NCBI GenBank assembly: GCA_021832085.1
Contig: JAKBLM010000030.1
Span: 1 to 47,526 of the forward strand
From: Acidobacteriota bacterium
GTDB taxonomy: Bacteria > Acidobacteriota > Terriglobia > Acidiferrales > UBA7541
Direction: 5' to 3'
Length of the DNA stretch: 47,526 nucleotides
In this document: positions 17,512 to 25,364 of the stretch, piece by piece
Layout: the number at the start of each line of letters is the position of its first letter
Position numbering within the stretch: the first letter of the stretch is position 1
Program-made: the position numbers and the translations under genes
Notes under the pieces: generated by a model
Told to the model about the DNA's origin: nothing
The model's input: the letters and a program-made list of their open reading frames with translations, nothing else
Database searches by the model: none

Positions 17512-18765
17512 TTGACAGACACTGCGAAGTCTCAAGCGGGCCAAAAGGGCTTGCCGCCGGCGTGGCTTGTCGGCATCGGCCTGTTTCCTTTTGGCCTGGT
17601 AGCCGGGTTCATGATCACCGCGCTGCCTTTTCTGCTGACCCATCTGGGTGTGCCCCTCTACCGGGTGGCTGCCATCAGCGCGACGGTGATGTCGCCGACG
17701 TTCTGGGGATTTCTGCTCCAACCCTTGATGGATACAGGCCTGACGCGCCGCGCCTACACATGGCTTACCGCGGCGATCGCTGCCAGCTGCCTGGCGGCGG
17801 CGCTCTTCGTCCTCTCACCCGCGCACCTGGGACTGGCCACAGTGCTCCTGCTGCTGGGCGAGCTTTCGATCGTGCTCTTTTCCGGGGCGATTGGCGGTTG
17901 GACGGCGCAGATTACGCCGGACGACCGGCGCGGGTCGGTGAGCGGGTGGACCAACGTCGCCAATCTGGGTGGCGGCGCGCTGGGATCGATGGCCGTGATG
18001 TTTCTGGCACCGCATGTCGCGCTGCACTGGCTAGGAATCGGCCTGGGAGTCGTCATCGTGCTGGGCGTCACGCCCACATTGTTCTTTCCCGAGGCCGTCG
18101 AGTCCTCTTTCAGCTTTCGCCAGATTTTTACCGACGCCATGAAGGCCACATGGCGAGCCTGCAAAACCAAAGAGGTGCTCACCGGCTTTTGCCTCTTCCT
18201 GGTCCCCGCCAGCGCGGAAGCGGCCATCAATCTTTTCTCTGGGATGGGCAACGACTTCCACACCAGTGCCTCGACGGTGATCTGGGTGACGGGCGCGGGA
18301 GCAGCCATCACCGCGTCGATCGGCGCGCTGCTGGGCGGGCACGCCGCGAACCACGTTTCCCGCGGCTACCTGTATCTCGGCGCTGGCTTGACGACCAGCA
18401 TTGTGTCGGTCGTGATGGCGCTCACTCCCCACTCGACCATCGCCTTTATCCTTGGCGCCCTCACCTACAACGGCCTCGCCGGAGTCGTCTATGCCGCATT
18501 CAATGCGCTCGGCTTCCAGTTGGTGGGCCAGGATAGTCCCGTTGCCAGCACGCAGCTCGGTCTTTTCTCCGCATCGACCAATTTCGCCATTGTGTATATG
18601 ACCTGGGCCGACGGGCTGGGCTTTAAGCACTTTGGCGTGCGAGGCCTTTTGCTGACCGATGGTCTCGCTAGCATGATCTCGGCCACCTTGCTGCTGATTC
18701 TGCTGGGCCATCGGCTCAGGAAAAAGGAGGCCCCCGAAGTGGAAGTGCCGGCCATGGCAGATTGA
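17512..18765 (+). CDS. MFS transporter, AmpG-like
   Basis: This 417-residue protein has about 12 predicted membrane helices and the general layout of the major facilitator superfamily. It resembles the AmpG/PAT branch, whose known members import muropeptides or move acyl-CoA. Supporting features are the early 'PFLLTHLGVPLYRVAAISATVMSPTFWGFLLQPLMD' (helices 1-2 with the inter-helix loop and a buried Asp), 'GGWTAQITPDDRRGSVSGWTNVANLGGGALGS' in helices 4-5, and a charged central loop near residues 200-220. The TTG start at 17512 has AGGGGG 4 nt upstream. No in-frame ATG lies before the first helix. The substrate is unknown and may be a peptidoglycan fragment by analogy. It stands alone between a nitroreductase and a fragment of the RNase P RNA 3' end. 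Confidence 0.85.
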   Translation: MTDTAKSQAGQKGLPPAWLVGIGLFPFGLVAGFMITALPFLLTHLGVPLYRVAAISATVMSPTFWGFLLQPLMDTGLTRRAYTWLTAAIAASCLAAALFVLSPAHLGLATVLLLLGELSIVLFSGAIGGWTAQITPDDRRGSVSGWTNVANLGGGALGSMAVMFLAPHVALHWLGIGLGVVIVLGVTPTLFFPEAVESSFSFRQIFTDAMKATWRACKTKEVLTGFCLFLVPASAEAAINLFSGMGNDFHTSASTVIWVTGAGAAITASIGALLGGHAANHVSRGYLYLGAGLTTSIVSVVMALTPHSTIAFILGALTYNGLAGVVYAAFNALGFQLVGQDSPVASTQLGLFSASTNFAIVYMTWADGLGFKHFGVRGLLLTDGLASMISATLLLILLGHRLRKKEAPEVEVPAMAD

Positions 18766-18789
18766 CGGTACGGGGAAGTGAGTCGGGAA

Positions 18790-18838
18790 AGTGGTGGGCA
18801 GATCTATAAGCCGGATTCTCCGGAGCCGGATTCTCCGG
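18790..18838 (-). repeat. Partial copy of the rnpB 3' end plus a 2 x 15-bp tandem repeat
   Basis: Bases 18790-18817 match the last 28 nt of rnpB (23826-23853) at 26 of 28 positions and in the same orientation. Similarity begins exactly at the predicted 3' end of the RNA, including the 3' strand of helix P1. From 18809 a 15-bp unit (AGCCGGATTCTCCGG) is repeated perfectly (18809-18823, 18824-18838). The remaining part of the 18766-19123 gap is somewhat AT-richer and holds no gene I can recognise, only the AGAGGTG ribosome site of the gene at 19124. The fragment is best read as a relict attachment site of an element that once integrated at rnpB. Confidence 0.75.
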
Positions 18839-19123
18839 CATGCCATTGGCCACACGTAACGTACATGGTTTCAACGCGAGACAAATGTCAATTAAGCCAG
18901 TTCTGTCAGTTTTGGCAGGGTCTTGATGACAATTTGCTGACCAATGTTCTGCGACAAACGACGGATCACGGATACCAACACGGCGCAAACCGCCGACCAA
19001 ACATTGGAGATGCTTCGTAAAGGCGACAGGGGCGAGGTCAATCTCTAAGTCCCGTTGATTCTATTGCCCTTCCCCTCTCCCCGGGCCTTCGTGTAAGCTG
19101 TTCCCGCCAAAAGAGGTGCTTTT

Positions 19124-20299
19124 ATGCGCTTACTGGTAATCGGTGCGGGAATGATGGGCTCGGCGGCGGCCTACGACATGGCAACCCAGCCCGGGGTTGA
19201 GGCTGTGACGCTGGCCGATAGCGACAAGAAGAGACTCCAGGATGCGGTCAAGCGCGTCAACAAACTTGCGGGCGCCAAGAAGGTGCGCGGCATCGAACTC
19301 GACGCGGCAAGAGAGGATGCGGTCCGGAAGCTGATGAAGCGGCACGACGGCGCGCTCTCCTGCGTCCCTTACTTTTTCAACGTGAAGCTTTGCAAGGCGG
19401 CGACGGAGGCGGGCTGTCACTTCGCCGATCTGGGCGGCAACAACACCGTGGTCAAGAAGGAATTCGAATTCGCGAAGAAGGCCGCGAAGAACGGCGTGGC
19501 GATCGCGCCAGACTGCGGCCTGTCGCCGGGCATGGCCTCGGTCTTGGCGGGCGAACTCATGCGGCGCGTCGGTGGAAAGGCCGACGCGCTCAAGATCTAC
19601 GTCGGCGGCCTGCCGCAGTCGCCCAAGCCGCCCTTCAATTATCAGCTCGTTTTTTCGGTTGAAGGGTTGATCAATGAGTACGTCGAACCGGCCAAGGTCC
19701 TGCGCGGGGGAAAGATCATGACCATCGAGCCTCTCAGCGAGTTGGAGACCTTCGATATCGAGGGCTTTCCCCGGCTTGAGGCGTTTCATACCTCGGGCGG
19801 GACCTCGACCCTGCCCGAGACTTTCCAAGGGAAAGTAGGGGAATGCTTTGAGAAAACCCTGCGCTATCCCGGACACTTGCCGCTGGTTCGCGGGCTTTAC
19901 GACCTGGGGCTGTTCTCGAGCGAGAAGCGCAAGATTGGCAAGGTCGAAATCGCTCCGCGTGCGCTGACTTCGTCGCTGATCTGCGAAAAGATGGCTGGCG
20001 ATGGCCCCGACCTGGTGATCCTTCGTGTCGAAGCCCATGCGGGCGGCCGCATCAGCTCGTTTACCGTGTTCGACAACTACGATCCGAAAACGAAGATGAC
20101 CGCTATGATGCGAACCACCGCCTGGCCAGCCTCGATCGTACTGCAGATGATGGTCTCGGGCGAGATCACCAAGCGCGGCGGCGTGCACCAGGAATTGGAC
20201 GTGCCTGCCGACCAGTTCATCGACGAGTTAACAAAGCGCGGGATCGAGGTGCGGTTCTCGACCGAAAGCACCGGCGTCAAGGCCGCGACGTCGGTCTAA
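19124..20299 (+). CDS. Saccharopine dehydrogenase-like oxidoreductase (lysine 6-dehydrogenase type)
   Basis: The 391-residue protein has an N-terminal Rossmann fold with GAGMMGSAAAYDMA (residues 7-20) and an acidic residue at the end of strand 2 ('TLADSDKKR'), which points to NAD(H) as the cofactor. 'HFADLGGNN' and 'VAIAPDCGLSPGMASVLAG' follow, as in L-lysine 6-dehydrogenases and carboxynorspermidine/saccharopine reductases. The C-terminal catalytic half includes 'FPRLEAFHTSGGTSTLPETF' and 'LRYPGH', also typical of lysine dehydrogenase-type proteins. It would deaminate lysine or reduce a related imine. AGAGGTG lies 7 nt before the ATG. It is the only rightward gene in the block flanked by rnpB and its 3' fragment, and is convergent with an APC amino-acid permease. 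Confidence 0.87.
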   Translation: MRLLVIGAGMMGSAAAYDMATQPGVEAVTLADSDKKRLQDAVKRVNKLAGAKKVRGIELDAAREDAVRKLMKRHDGALSCVPYFFNVKLCKAATEAGCHFADLGGNNTVVKKEFEFAKKAAKNGVAIAPDCGLSPGMASVLAGELMRRVGGKADALKIYVGGLPQSPKPPFNYQLVFSVEGLINEYVEPAKVLRGGKIMTIEPLSELETFDIEGFPRLEAFHTSGGTSTLPETFQGKVGECFEKTLRYPGHLPLVRGLYDLGLFSSEKRKIGKVEIAPRALTSSLICEKMAGDGPDLVILRVEAHAGGRISSFTVFDNYDPKTKMTAMMRTTAWPASIVLQMMVSGEITKRGGVHQELDVPADQFIDELTKRGIEVRFSTESTGVKAATSV

Positions 20300-20412
20300 G
20301 CCGGCCTGTGCCGGGACTGTGGCTTCGCAAGGAAAAACCCAACGCGAGTACGTGGGCCTGAGAGGCTGGCCTGCATTCCCACTGCAGGGCCAGAGCGCCT
20401 CGCCGGCAGAAG

Positions 20413-21789
20413 TTACCGTTGCGTGGCCGCGCCGCTGGCCTGAGGGACAATCGGCGCGTTGGGTTTCAGATGAAATCCCCAACGGAAAATCGCATAGGCA
20501 ACCGGCCCTCCCGCCAACAGAACCGGCGCCCAGCGGAAAACGTACGTTTGGCTGCCGGCTATTTTGAGCGCGCAGAGCGCCGCCACGGGTAGAACGACGT
20601 ACGCAAGTCCCAGACCACCCCAAGGAATGCGGAAACGGCGCGGCACGTTGGGCCATTTGCGGCGCAGCCGCCACGCGGCTAATACGGTGAGCAGTGAAGT
20701 CGCGATGCGCGTCCAGATGTAGACGTTCACCAGATTCACCACCGGCCAGCCCGCCAGAATGCAGTAAATCACCGCGGAAACGACGATCGCGCGCGCCGGC
20801 GTCCCATAGCGCGAATGAATCCTGCTCAGCCAGCGCGGCAGATAGCCGTCCTCGGCCATCGCCGCGGGAATACGCGTGGTATAGAGAATCGTGCTGTTCG
20901 AAAGCGAAGCGACACCCAGAATCGACGCGAGAAGCATCGCTCCGCCCAGCGCGGGACCGCCGACCAATCGCGATGCGGTGACGATGTACCCGGTGTGCCA
21001 ATCCTGCCAGTTGCCCAGCGCGGCGAGCGCCAGCATCGCCGGCAACACGTACGTCACGATATTCAGCGGTGTATTCAGGAAAAGCACGCGCAGGAAATTC
21101 CGCTCCTGGTCTTCCATTTCCTCTGTGATGGTGGAAAGCTGCTCGTACCCGGCGTAATTCCACATCGCCAGGCCCAGACCGGTGCCGAAAACCGCGACGA
21201 GCGGCTTGGCCGGAGGAACAAACGGCACCAGCGGATTGAAGTGCCAGTGCAAAAGGCCTGAAACGCAGAGCCAAACGACCGGCCCAAGAATCAAAAGCTG
21301 CAGCCCCATGCCCACCCATCCCGCCACGCGAATCCCGCGAACGTTCAGCCACGCGAAAAGCGCCAGAACAAACGAAGCGCCTGCCCACGTTTCCACCCGA
21401 TTCATCGGAATGTAGTTGGCAATGTAGTTCATCAGCATCACGCCATAAACCGTGTTGAGCAGAAACGTTCCCGTCCAGTTCCACCAGCCGCATTGAAAAC
21501 CCCAGAAATCGCCAAACGCCGCGCGCACCCACCGGTAGAACCCTCCTTCCACGGGCAAAATGCCGTTGAGTTCGGCCGCGGCGAACGAGATCGGAATGCT
21601 CCAGAAAAACGGCACGACGGCGAGGAAAAGAATCGCCATCCCCGGCCCAGCGCTGCGAAAAATGGATTCGTAGCCAAAAGGACCGCCAGCGGTGTAGGCG
21701 TAAAACAGCGCAAGCAGCGGAAGGAAACCCACTTGGCGCAGCCGCGGCCCGCGCGATTCGTTGTGGGCCGCGGGCGCCGAGGAAGCCAT
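20413..21789 (-). CDS. APC family amino-acid permease (possible S-methylmethionine transporter)
   Basis: This 458-residue transporter has about 12 membrane helices and APC-superfamily motifs. These are the unwound first helix 'YTAGGPFGYESIFRSAGPG' (about 30-48), 'LNGILPVEGGFYRWVRAAFGDFWGF' in helices 2-3, and 'MWNYAGYEQLSTITEEMEDQERNF' in helices 6-7. The start at 21789 is chosen because upstream codons lie inside the previous gene and this ATG begins 8 nt after its stop. It is thus the third gene of an operon with two homocysteine S-methyltransferases. The E. coli mmuP-mmuM pair has the same composition, so S-methylmethionine or a similar methyl-sulphonium amino acid is a plausible substrate (inference). 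Lysine or a general amino acid cannot be excluded given the lysine dehydrogenase-like gene opposite. Confidence 0.88.
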   Translation of the reverse strand: MASSAPAAHNESRGPRLRQVGFLPLLALFYAYTAGGPFGYESIFRSAGPGMAILFLAVVPFFWSIPISFAAAELNGILPVEGGFYRWVRAAFGDFWGFQCGWWNWTGTFLLNTVYGVMLMNYIANYIPMNRVETWAGASFVLALFAWLNVRGIRVAGWVGMGLQLLILGPVVWLCVSGLLHWHFNPLVPFVPPAKPLVAVFGTGLGLAMWNYAGYEQLSTITEEMEDQERNFLRVLFLNTPLNIVTYVLPAMLALAALGNWQDWHTGYIVTASRLVGGPALGGAMLLASILGVASLSNSTILYTTRIPAAMAEDGYLPRWLSRIHSRYGTPARAIVVSAVIYCILAGWPVVNLVNVYIWTRIATSLLTVLAAWRLRRKWPNVPRRFRIPWGGLGLAYVVLPVAALCALKIAGSQTYVFRWAPVLLAGGPVAYAIFRWGFHLKPNAPIVPQASGAATQR

Positions 21790-21797
21790 CGTTTCGC

Positions 21798-22706
21798 TCA
21801 GGCGAGCGATCTGATTGCGGCGATGTGGTCGGGAGTAGTGCCGCAGCAGCCGCCGAGGATGCTCGCGCCGCACTCGCGCCAAGGAGCGAGCGCCGCACGA
21901 TAGCGCTCGGGCGGATATTCATCCGTAAAAAGCCATTCCGGCGGATCGAAACGCCCGATATGCGGATACGCGCCCAGCGGGAGTGAAGTGCGCCCGGCGA
22001 GCCGCGCGAGCCCGGCGGCTATATCGGGCGGCGGAGCGCAATTCAGCAGAATCGCGCCCACATCGAGCGGTTCGAGCGCCCGCGCGGCCGATTCCAGCGT
22101 TTCGCCGGTGAAAAGCGCTCCCTGCTCGTCGCAAACGAAACTCACCCAGATCGGCAGCTTCGCGCGGCGGGCTTCGACGGCGGCGATACGGGCTTCGCTG
22201 ATGCTGTTGACGGTTTCGAGCAGCACCAGATCGGCCCCAGCGCGTGCGACCGTTTCGAAAATTTCGGCATATTCCCACTCGGCGCTCTGCTTGGTGGGCG
22301 CGAGATCGGGCCGGAAGCACCATTCGAGCGTGGTGACGGCCGCGGCAACAGCCACGGGCCTTGCTGCCGCGGCGTGGTCGCGCGCTTCGCGCGCGAGCCT
22401 GACCGAGGCGTCGAGCAGGCGTTCGGCGCGGCCATCGAGATCGGCCGCGCCGATGTGATGCCGATGCTCCGCGCCGCGGAAATGGCTTTCGATGGCCCGC
22501 CGGGAGAGCTGAAAACTGTTGGTGCTGATGACGTCGGCGCCCGCGCGAATGTAATCTTCGTGAATCGCGCGAACCAGTGCCGGCTGGTTCTCCAATTGAT
22601 GATCGGCCCAGGTAACGTTGCGCCGCAGAATCTCCGTGCCAATCGCGCCGTCGAGCACGACGAGCCGTTCGCCCGCGAGCTTTTCGTGAATCGCCTGATA
22701 GCTCAT
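21798..22706 (-). CDS. Homocysteine S-methyltransferase family protein (MmuM-like), copy 2
   Basis: The 302-residue enzyme belongs to the cobalamin-independent zinc methyltransferases that move a methyl group from S-methylmethionine, AdoMet or betaine to homocysteine. Visible motifs are 'VVLDGAIGTEILRR' (barrel strand 1), 'ISTNSFQLSRRAIES', 'LVLLETVNSISEA', and the zinc ligands in LLNCAPP (about residue 215) and GGCCGTTPDHI (Cys pair near 290). Its ATG overlaps the TGA of the upstream paralogue (ATGA, 22706-22703), a sign of translational coupling. The two copies share the diagnostic string CFRPDLAP but differ elsewhere, so this is an old duplication. It is followed 8 nt later by the permease gene. 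The methyl donor is not known. Confidence 0.92.
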   Translation of the reverse strand: MSYQAIHEKLAGERLVVLDGAIGTEILRRNVTWADHQLENQPALVRAIHEDYIRAGADVISTNSFQLSRRAIESHFRGAEHRHHIGAADLDGRAERLLDASVRLAREARDHAAAARPVAVAAAVTTLEWCFRPDLAPTKQSAEWEYAEIFETVARAGADLVLLETVNSISEARIAAVEARRAKLPIWVSFVCDEQGALFTGETLESAARALEPLDVGAILLNCAPPPDIAAGLARLAGRTSLPLGAYPHIGRFDPPEWLFTDEYPPERYRAALAPWRECGASILGGCCGTTPDHIAAIRSLA

Positions 22707-23668
22707 CGCGCGCTTTTCCCGTTTCCCGCTCCCAGCGCGGCGGCGAGCGAACGAATGTGCTCGGGTCCCGTGCCGCAGCACCCTCCCACGATGCGCGCGC
22801 CCGCATCGAGCCAGCGCCGCGCTTCGGCTGCGTAGGCACCGGGGGGCCAGGATTCCGTTTCGATGAATTGCGGATGGAATTCGAATTTCCAACTCGGCGG
22901 CGAAAATTTGCCGATATGAGCGAAAGCGCCAAACGGCCCGCGGCAGAAACCGCTCATGCGCTCGATGGCATGGGTCAGATCGCCTGGCGGGGCGCAATTC
23001 ACGAGGACGGCCTCGGCTCCCCCGTCTTCCATTTCCTTCGCCGCGCGTTCGAGCGGTTCGCCTCCCAGCAGGTCGCCTTCGGGTCCCAGCACGAAACTCA
23101 CCCAGACGGGCAGGTTCTCTTCGCACCCGGCGCGAAGGGCCGCCCTCGCCTCGCCAATGGTGTTCATGCTCTCGGCAAGCAGAAAATCCACGCCAGCGCC
23201 GGCAAACTGTTTGGCCATTTCGGCGTGCTCGGAGAAAGAAGCGTCCTCGGAAGGCGCAAGATCGGGACGAAAGCAGTGTTCGAGCGGCGAAATCACGCCG
23301 GCAATGGCGACGTCGTCTTCGCGCCCGGCATTTCGCTTCGCTTCGCGCGCCAGCTCGACGCTTTTCGCAATGAGTCGCGGTACCAGCGTTTCGAGGCCCG
23401 GCGCGCCGATATGCCGCATGTGCTCGCGGCTGCGGAAAACGTTCAGATAGACGCGAGGATTGAGCTGAAACGTGTTGGTGCGAAGCACCTGCGCCCCGGC
23501 GGCCAGATATTCCTGATGCAGTCGCAAAACTGCATCGGCGTCGGTCAGCAATCCGTGCTTGCGCCAACGCACGCCGCGCCGCACCAACTCCGATCCCATC
23601 GGCCCGTCAAGCAGCACGGGTTCGCCACGCTGAATTTTCCGGCGGATTGTTTCGCGCGCAGCGGTCAT
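22703..23668 (-). CDS. Homocysteine S-methyltransferase family protein (MmuM-like), copy 1
   Basis: This 321-residue paralogue leads the operon. Motifs are 'VLLDGPMGSELVRR', 'VLRTNTFQLNPRVYLN', 'FLLAESMNTIGEA', 'VLVNCAPPGDL' and 'IVGGCCGTGPEHI', so the three zinc cysteines are intact. In-frame ATGs at 23683 and 23680 fall inside the predicted -10 box. The ATG at 23668, 4 nt after the predicted transcription start, is therefore chosen. No Shine-Dalgarno sequence is present. Its stop overlaps the start of copy 2 by four bases. The permease downstream suggests uptake and use of an external methyl donor. The presence of two enzymes could mean two donors, or a role in methyl-cycle repair of racemised AdoMet (inference). 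Confidence 0.92.
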   Translation of the reverse strand: MTAARETIRRKIQRGEPVLLDGPMGSELVRRGVRWRKHGLLTDADAVLRLHQEYLAAGAQVLRTNTFQLNPRVYLNVFRSREHMRHIGAPGLETLVPRLIAKSVELAREAKRNAGREDDVAIAGVISPLEHCFRPDLAPSEDASFSEHAEMAKQFAGAGVDFLLAESMNTIGEARAALRAGCEENLPVWVSFVLGPEGDLLGGEPLERAAKEMEDGGAEAVLVNCAPPGDLTHAIERMSGFCRGPFGAFAHIGKFSPPSWKFEFHPQFIETESWPPGAYAAEARRWLDAGARIVGGCCGTGPEHIRSLAAALGAGNGKSAR

Positions 23669-23678
23669 AGGTGGGCGC

Positions 23679-23707
23679 ATCATACGGGATTACCCCACCT
23701 CTTGCAA
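23679..23707 (-). promoter_or_regulatory. Promoter of the methyltransferase-permease operon
   Basis: TTGCAA (23707-23702), a 17-bp spacer and TATGAT (23684-23679, 5 of 6) predict a start at about 23672, giving a 4-nt leader before the ATG at 23668. Confidence 0.55.
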
Positions 23708-23825
23708 GCAACGGAATCGCGTACGTGGCATCATGGAAAATGGCGAAGGGCTGGAGAAAACTTGGGCACAGTTTGGGCACACGCGCCCGCCCGGGAGGTC
23801 AAACCGAATTGATCGCGCGTGAGAT

Positions 23826-24287
23826 AGTGGTGGGCAGGTCTGTAAGCCGGATTTTGTCCGGCGCGCGTCCCAACTTGCGGCCTGCGTGCCGGGGCGATCA
23901 TTCCTCTAGGCCCGGCATCGCTGCCGGGCTCAAGCGGCCTACCCGAGGGTGCTAACGGGCCGGGACCAGCCCTTCCCTCCTATTTGGCCTTGCTCCACGC
24001 GGGGTTTTCCATGCCGTTGCGATTGCTCGCGACGCGGTGGGCTCTTACCCCACCGTTTCACCCTTGCTCGCGCATCCGCGGCCGTTGCCGACCAGCCTGA
24101 GGTTTTGCCTCCGGCTTGCCATCGAGGCTGCGGCGCGCGGGCGGTCTGGTTTCTGTGGCACTTTCCGTAGCCGGATCCTCGCGAATCCAGCCCCCTGGGG
24201 TTACCAGGCGCGCTGCCCTGTGGAGTCCGGACTTTCCTCGCGCCAGCTACCGAAGCAGCCAGCCCGCGATCACCCGACCTACCCACC
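23826..24287 (-). ncRNA. rnpB: RNase P RNA, bacterial type A
   Basis: This is the catalytic RNA that trims the 5' leader of tRNA precursors. Conserved bacterial elements are present in order on the minus strand: GAGGAAAGTCCGGACTCCA near the 5' end, ACAGGGCAGCGCGCCTGGTAA, CAGAAACCAGACC, GGTAAGAGCCCACCG, GGCCAAATAGGAGGG and the 3' part AGCGATGCCGGGCCTAGAGGAA. The terminal helix P1 can be drawn exactly: the 12 nt at 24287-24276 pair with the 12 nt at 23840-23829 with a single G-U wobble. The mature length is then about 462 nt, in the type A range. The TATAAT box 6 nt upstream of 24287 agrees with this 5' end. Open frames across this region are not genes. A 28-nt copy of the 3' end occurs at 18790. 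Confidence 0.97.
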
Positions 24288-24293
24288 ATCTAC

Positions 24294-24299
24294 ATTATA
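24294..24299 (-). promoter_or_regulatory. -10 box of rnpB
   Basis: A perfect TATAAT (24299-24294) is followed by 6 nt and then the G at 24287 that begins helix P1. The -35 region is weak. This promoter calibrates the -10 to +1 distance used for the other promoters in the window. Confidence 0.7.
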
Positions 24300-24659
24300 A
24301 GTGAGAACGCGAGGCGCAAAACCCACCAGAGTGGGGTAAATCACCCGCGCCCGCTTCCCCGGCTTCAGCGCGCAGGGAACAAACGCAAAAAGCGCGTTGA
24401 GCCAAGTCGTTCCCTTCGCAGCAGTTAGACGCAAAAACAGCCATGCGATAAACTCGCGGTATCCCAGCACGCGTGGCGCTAGGCGTGCAGAGATTGAAGC
24501 AAACAGGTTGGAATCTCCTGCGCCATCGGTTTCCTTCAGAGACGAGGGCGTCGGGCGATGTAAGCCTGTGCGCTTCTTGCGGACGTCGGGTTCGCATTCG
24601 CACCAGGCCGCGCGGTGTTGGCAATTCTCGAATCTCTTTCGAACGCTCAGGAGGCAGGA
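24300..24659. other. Intergenic region between rnpB and the peroxiredoxin operon
   Basis: About 360 bp with no supportable gene. Apart from the rnpB promoter at its left edge and the AGGAGG ribosome site (24649-24654) at its right edge I recognise nothing. Any peroxiredoxin promoter and regulator site must lie here, but no clear hexamer pair stands out. Confidence 0.4.
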
Positions 24660-25313
24660 ATGATGGAAGCAACTTCTCAGGAGAAACCTACTTTCCCCAG
24701 ACTGGGGCAGCCGGCCCCGGCCTTCGAGGCCCAGACCACTCACGGAGTTCTTCGCCTGGAAGACTTCAAAGGCAGCTGGCTTATTCTTTTCTCTCATCCG
24801 GCTGATTTCACACCGGTTTGCACCACCGAATTCGTCGCCTTCGCCGAAATCGCGCCGGAACTGAAGAAGCGCAACGTCGAATTGTGCGGCCTCAGCATTG
24901 ATAGCACGTATTCCCACATCGCCTGGATCCGCAACATCGAGCAACACTTTGGCGTCAAAATCCCCTTCCCCGTCATCGCCGACCTCAACAAGGAAGTCGC
25001 CACGCTTTACGGCATGATCATGCCCGGCGAGAGCAAGACGGAAACCAGCCGCTGCGTCTTCGTCATCGACCCTAACGGCATTCTTCGCGCCATGATCTAC
25101 TACCCGCTCACCACCGGCCGCAACATGCAGGAGATCCTGCGCCTGGTCGACGCGCTGCAAACGACCGATAAGCATGGAGTCGCCACGCCGGCCAATTGGA
25201 AGCCCGGCGAAAAGGTGATCGTGCCTCCGCCGGCAACCGCCGAGGGCGCCGAAGAGCGGATGAAAGCGGGCTTCGAAACCAAAGACTGGTACTTCTCGAA
25301 AAAGGCGCTATGA
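24660..25313 (+). CDS. Peroxiredoxin, 1-Cys (Prx6/AhpC) type
   Basis: This 217-residue thiol peroxidase reduces hydrogen peroxide and alkyl hydroperoxides in the cytoplasm. Motifs: 'LGQPAPAFEAQTTHG' near the N-terminus, the active site 'SHPADFTPVCTTEF' with peroxidatic Cys at about residue 50, and the conserved Arg in 'ETSRCVFVIDPNGILRAMIYYP'. The long C-terminal arm 'GVATPANWKPGEKVIVPP...TKDWYFSKKAL' is typical of the Prx6-type subgroup, which includes archaeal enzymes. AGGAGG at 24649-24654 serves ATG 24660 or the adjacent ATG 24663. The gene is followed 51 bp later by a small winged-helix protein and then a rubrerythrin, all rightward. This makes a compact peroxide-defence operon next to rnpB. 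Confidence 0.94.
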   Translation: MMEATSQEKPTFPRLGQPAPAFEAQTTHGVLRLEDFKGSWLILFSHPADFTPVCTTEFVAFAEIAPELKKRNVELCGLSIDSTYSHIAWIRNIEQHFGVKIPFPVIADLNKEVATLYGMIMPGESKTETSRCVFVIDPNGILRAMIYYPLTTGRNMQEILRLVDALQTTDKHGVATPANWKPGEKVIVPPPATAEGAEERMKAGFETKDWYFSKKAL

Positions 25314-25364
25314 GCGGGAGACGGGCAGCCCCGTGGGCGCCGCGCGGTGCGGAAGGGAGGAGCG

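Noticed and set aside
18845..19020. Possible integrase remnant in the AT-richer stretch after the rnpB fragment
   Set aside because: Short frames on both strands lack recombinase motifs (no R..H-x-x-R..Y pattern), so I cannot support it.
20228..21922. A 564-codon frame overlapping the APC permease on the same strand
   Set aside because: It is a frame-shifted reading of the permease. The permease frame has the membrane helices and family motifs.
23939..24304. Several short open frames across 23.9-24.3 kb
   Set aside because: They lie inside rnpB, whose conserved core and P1 helix explain the region.
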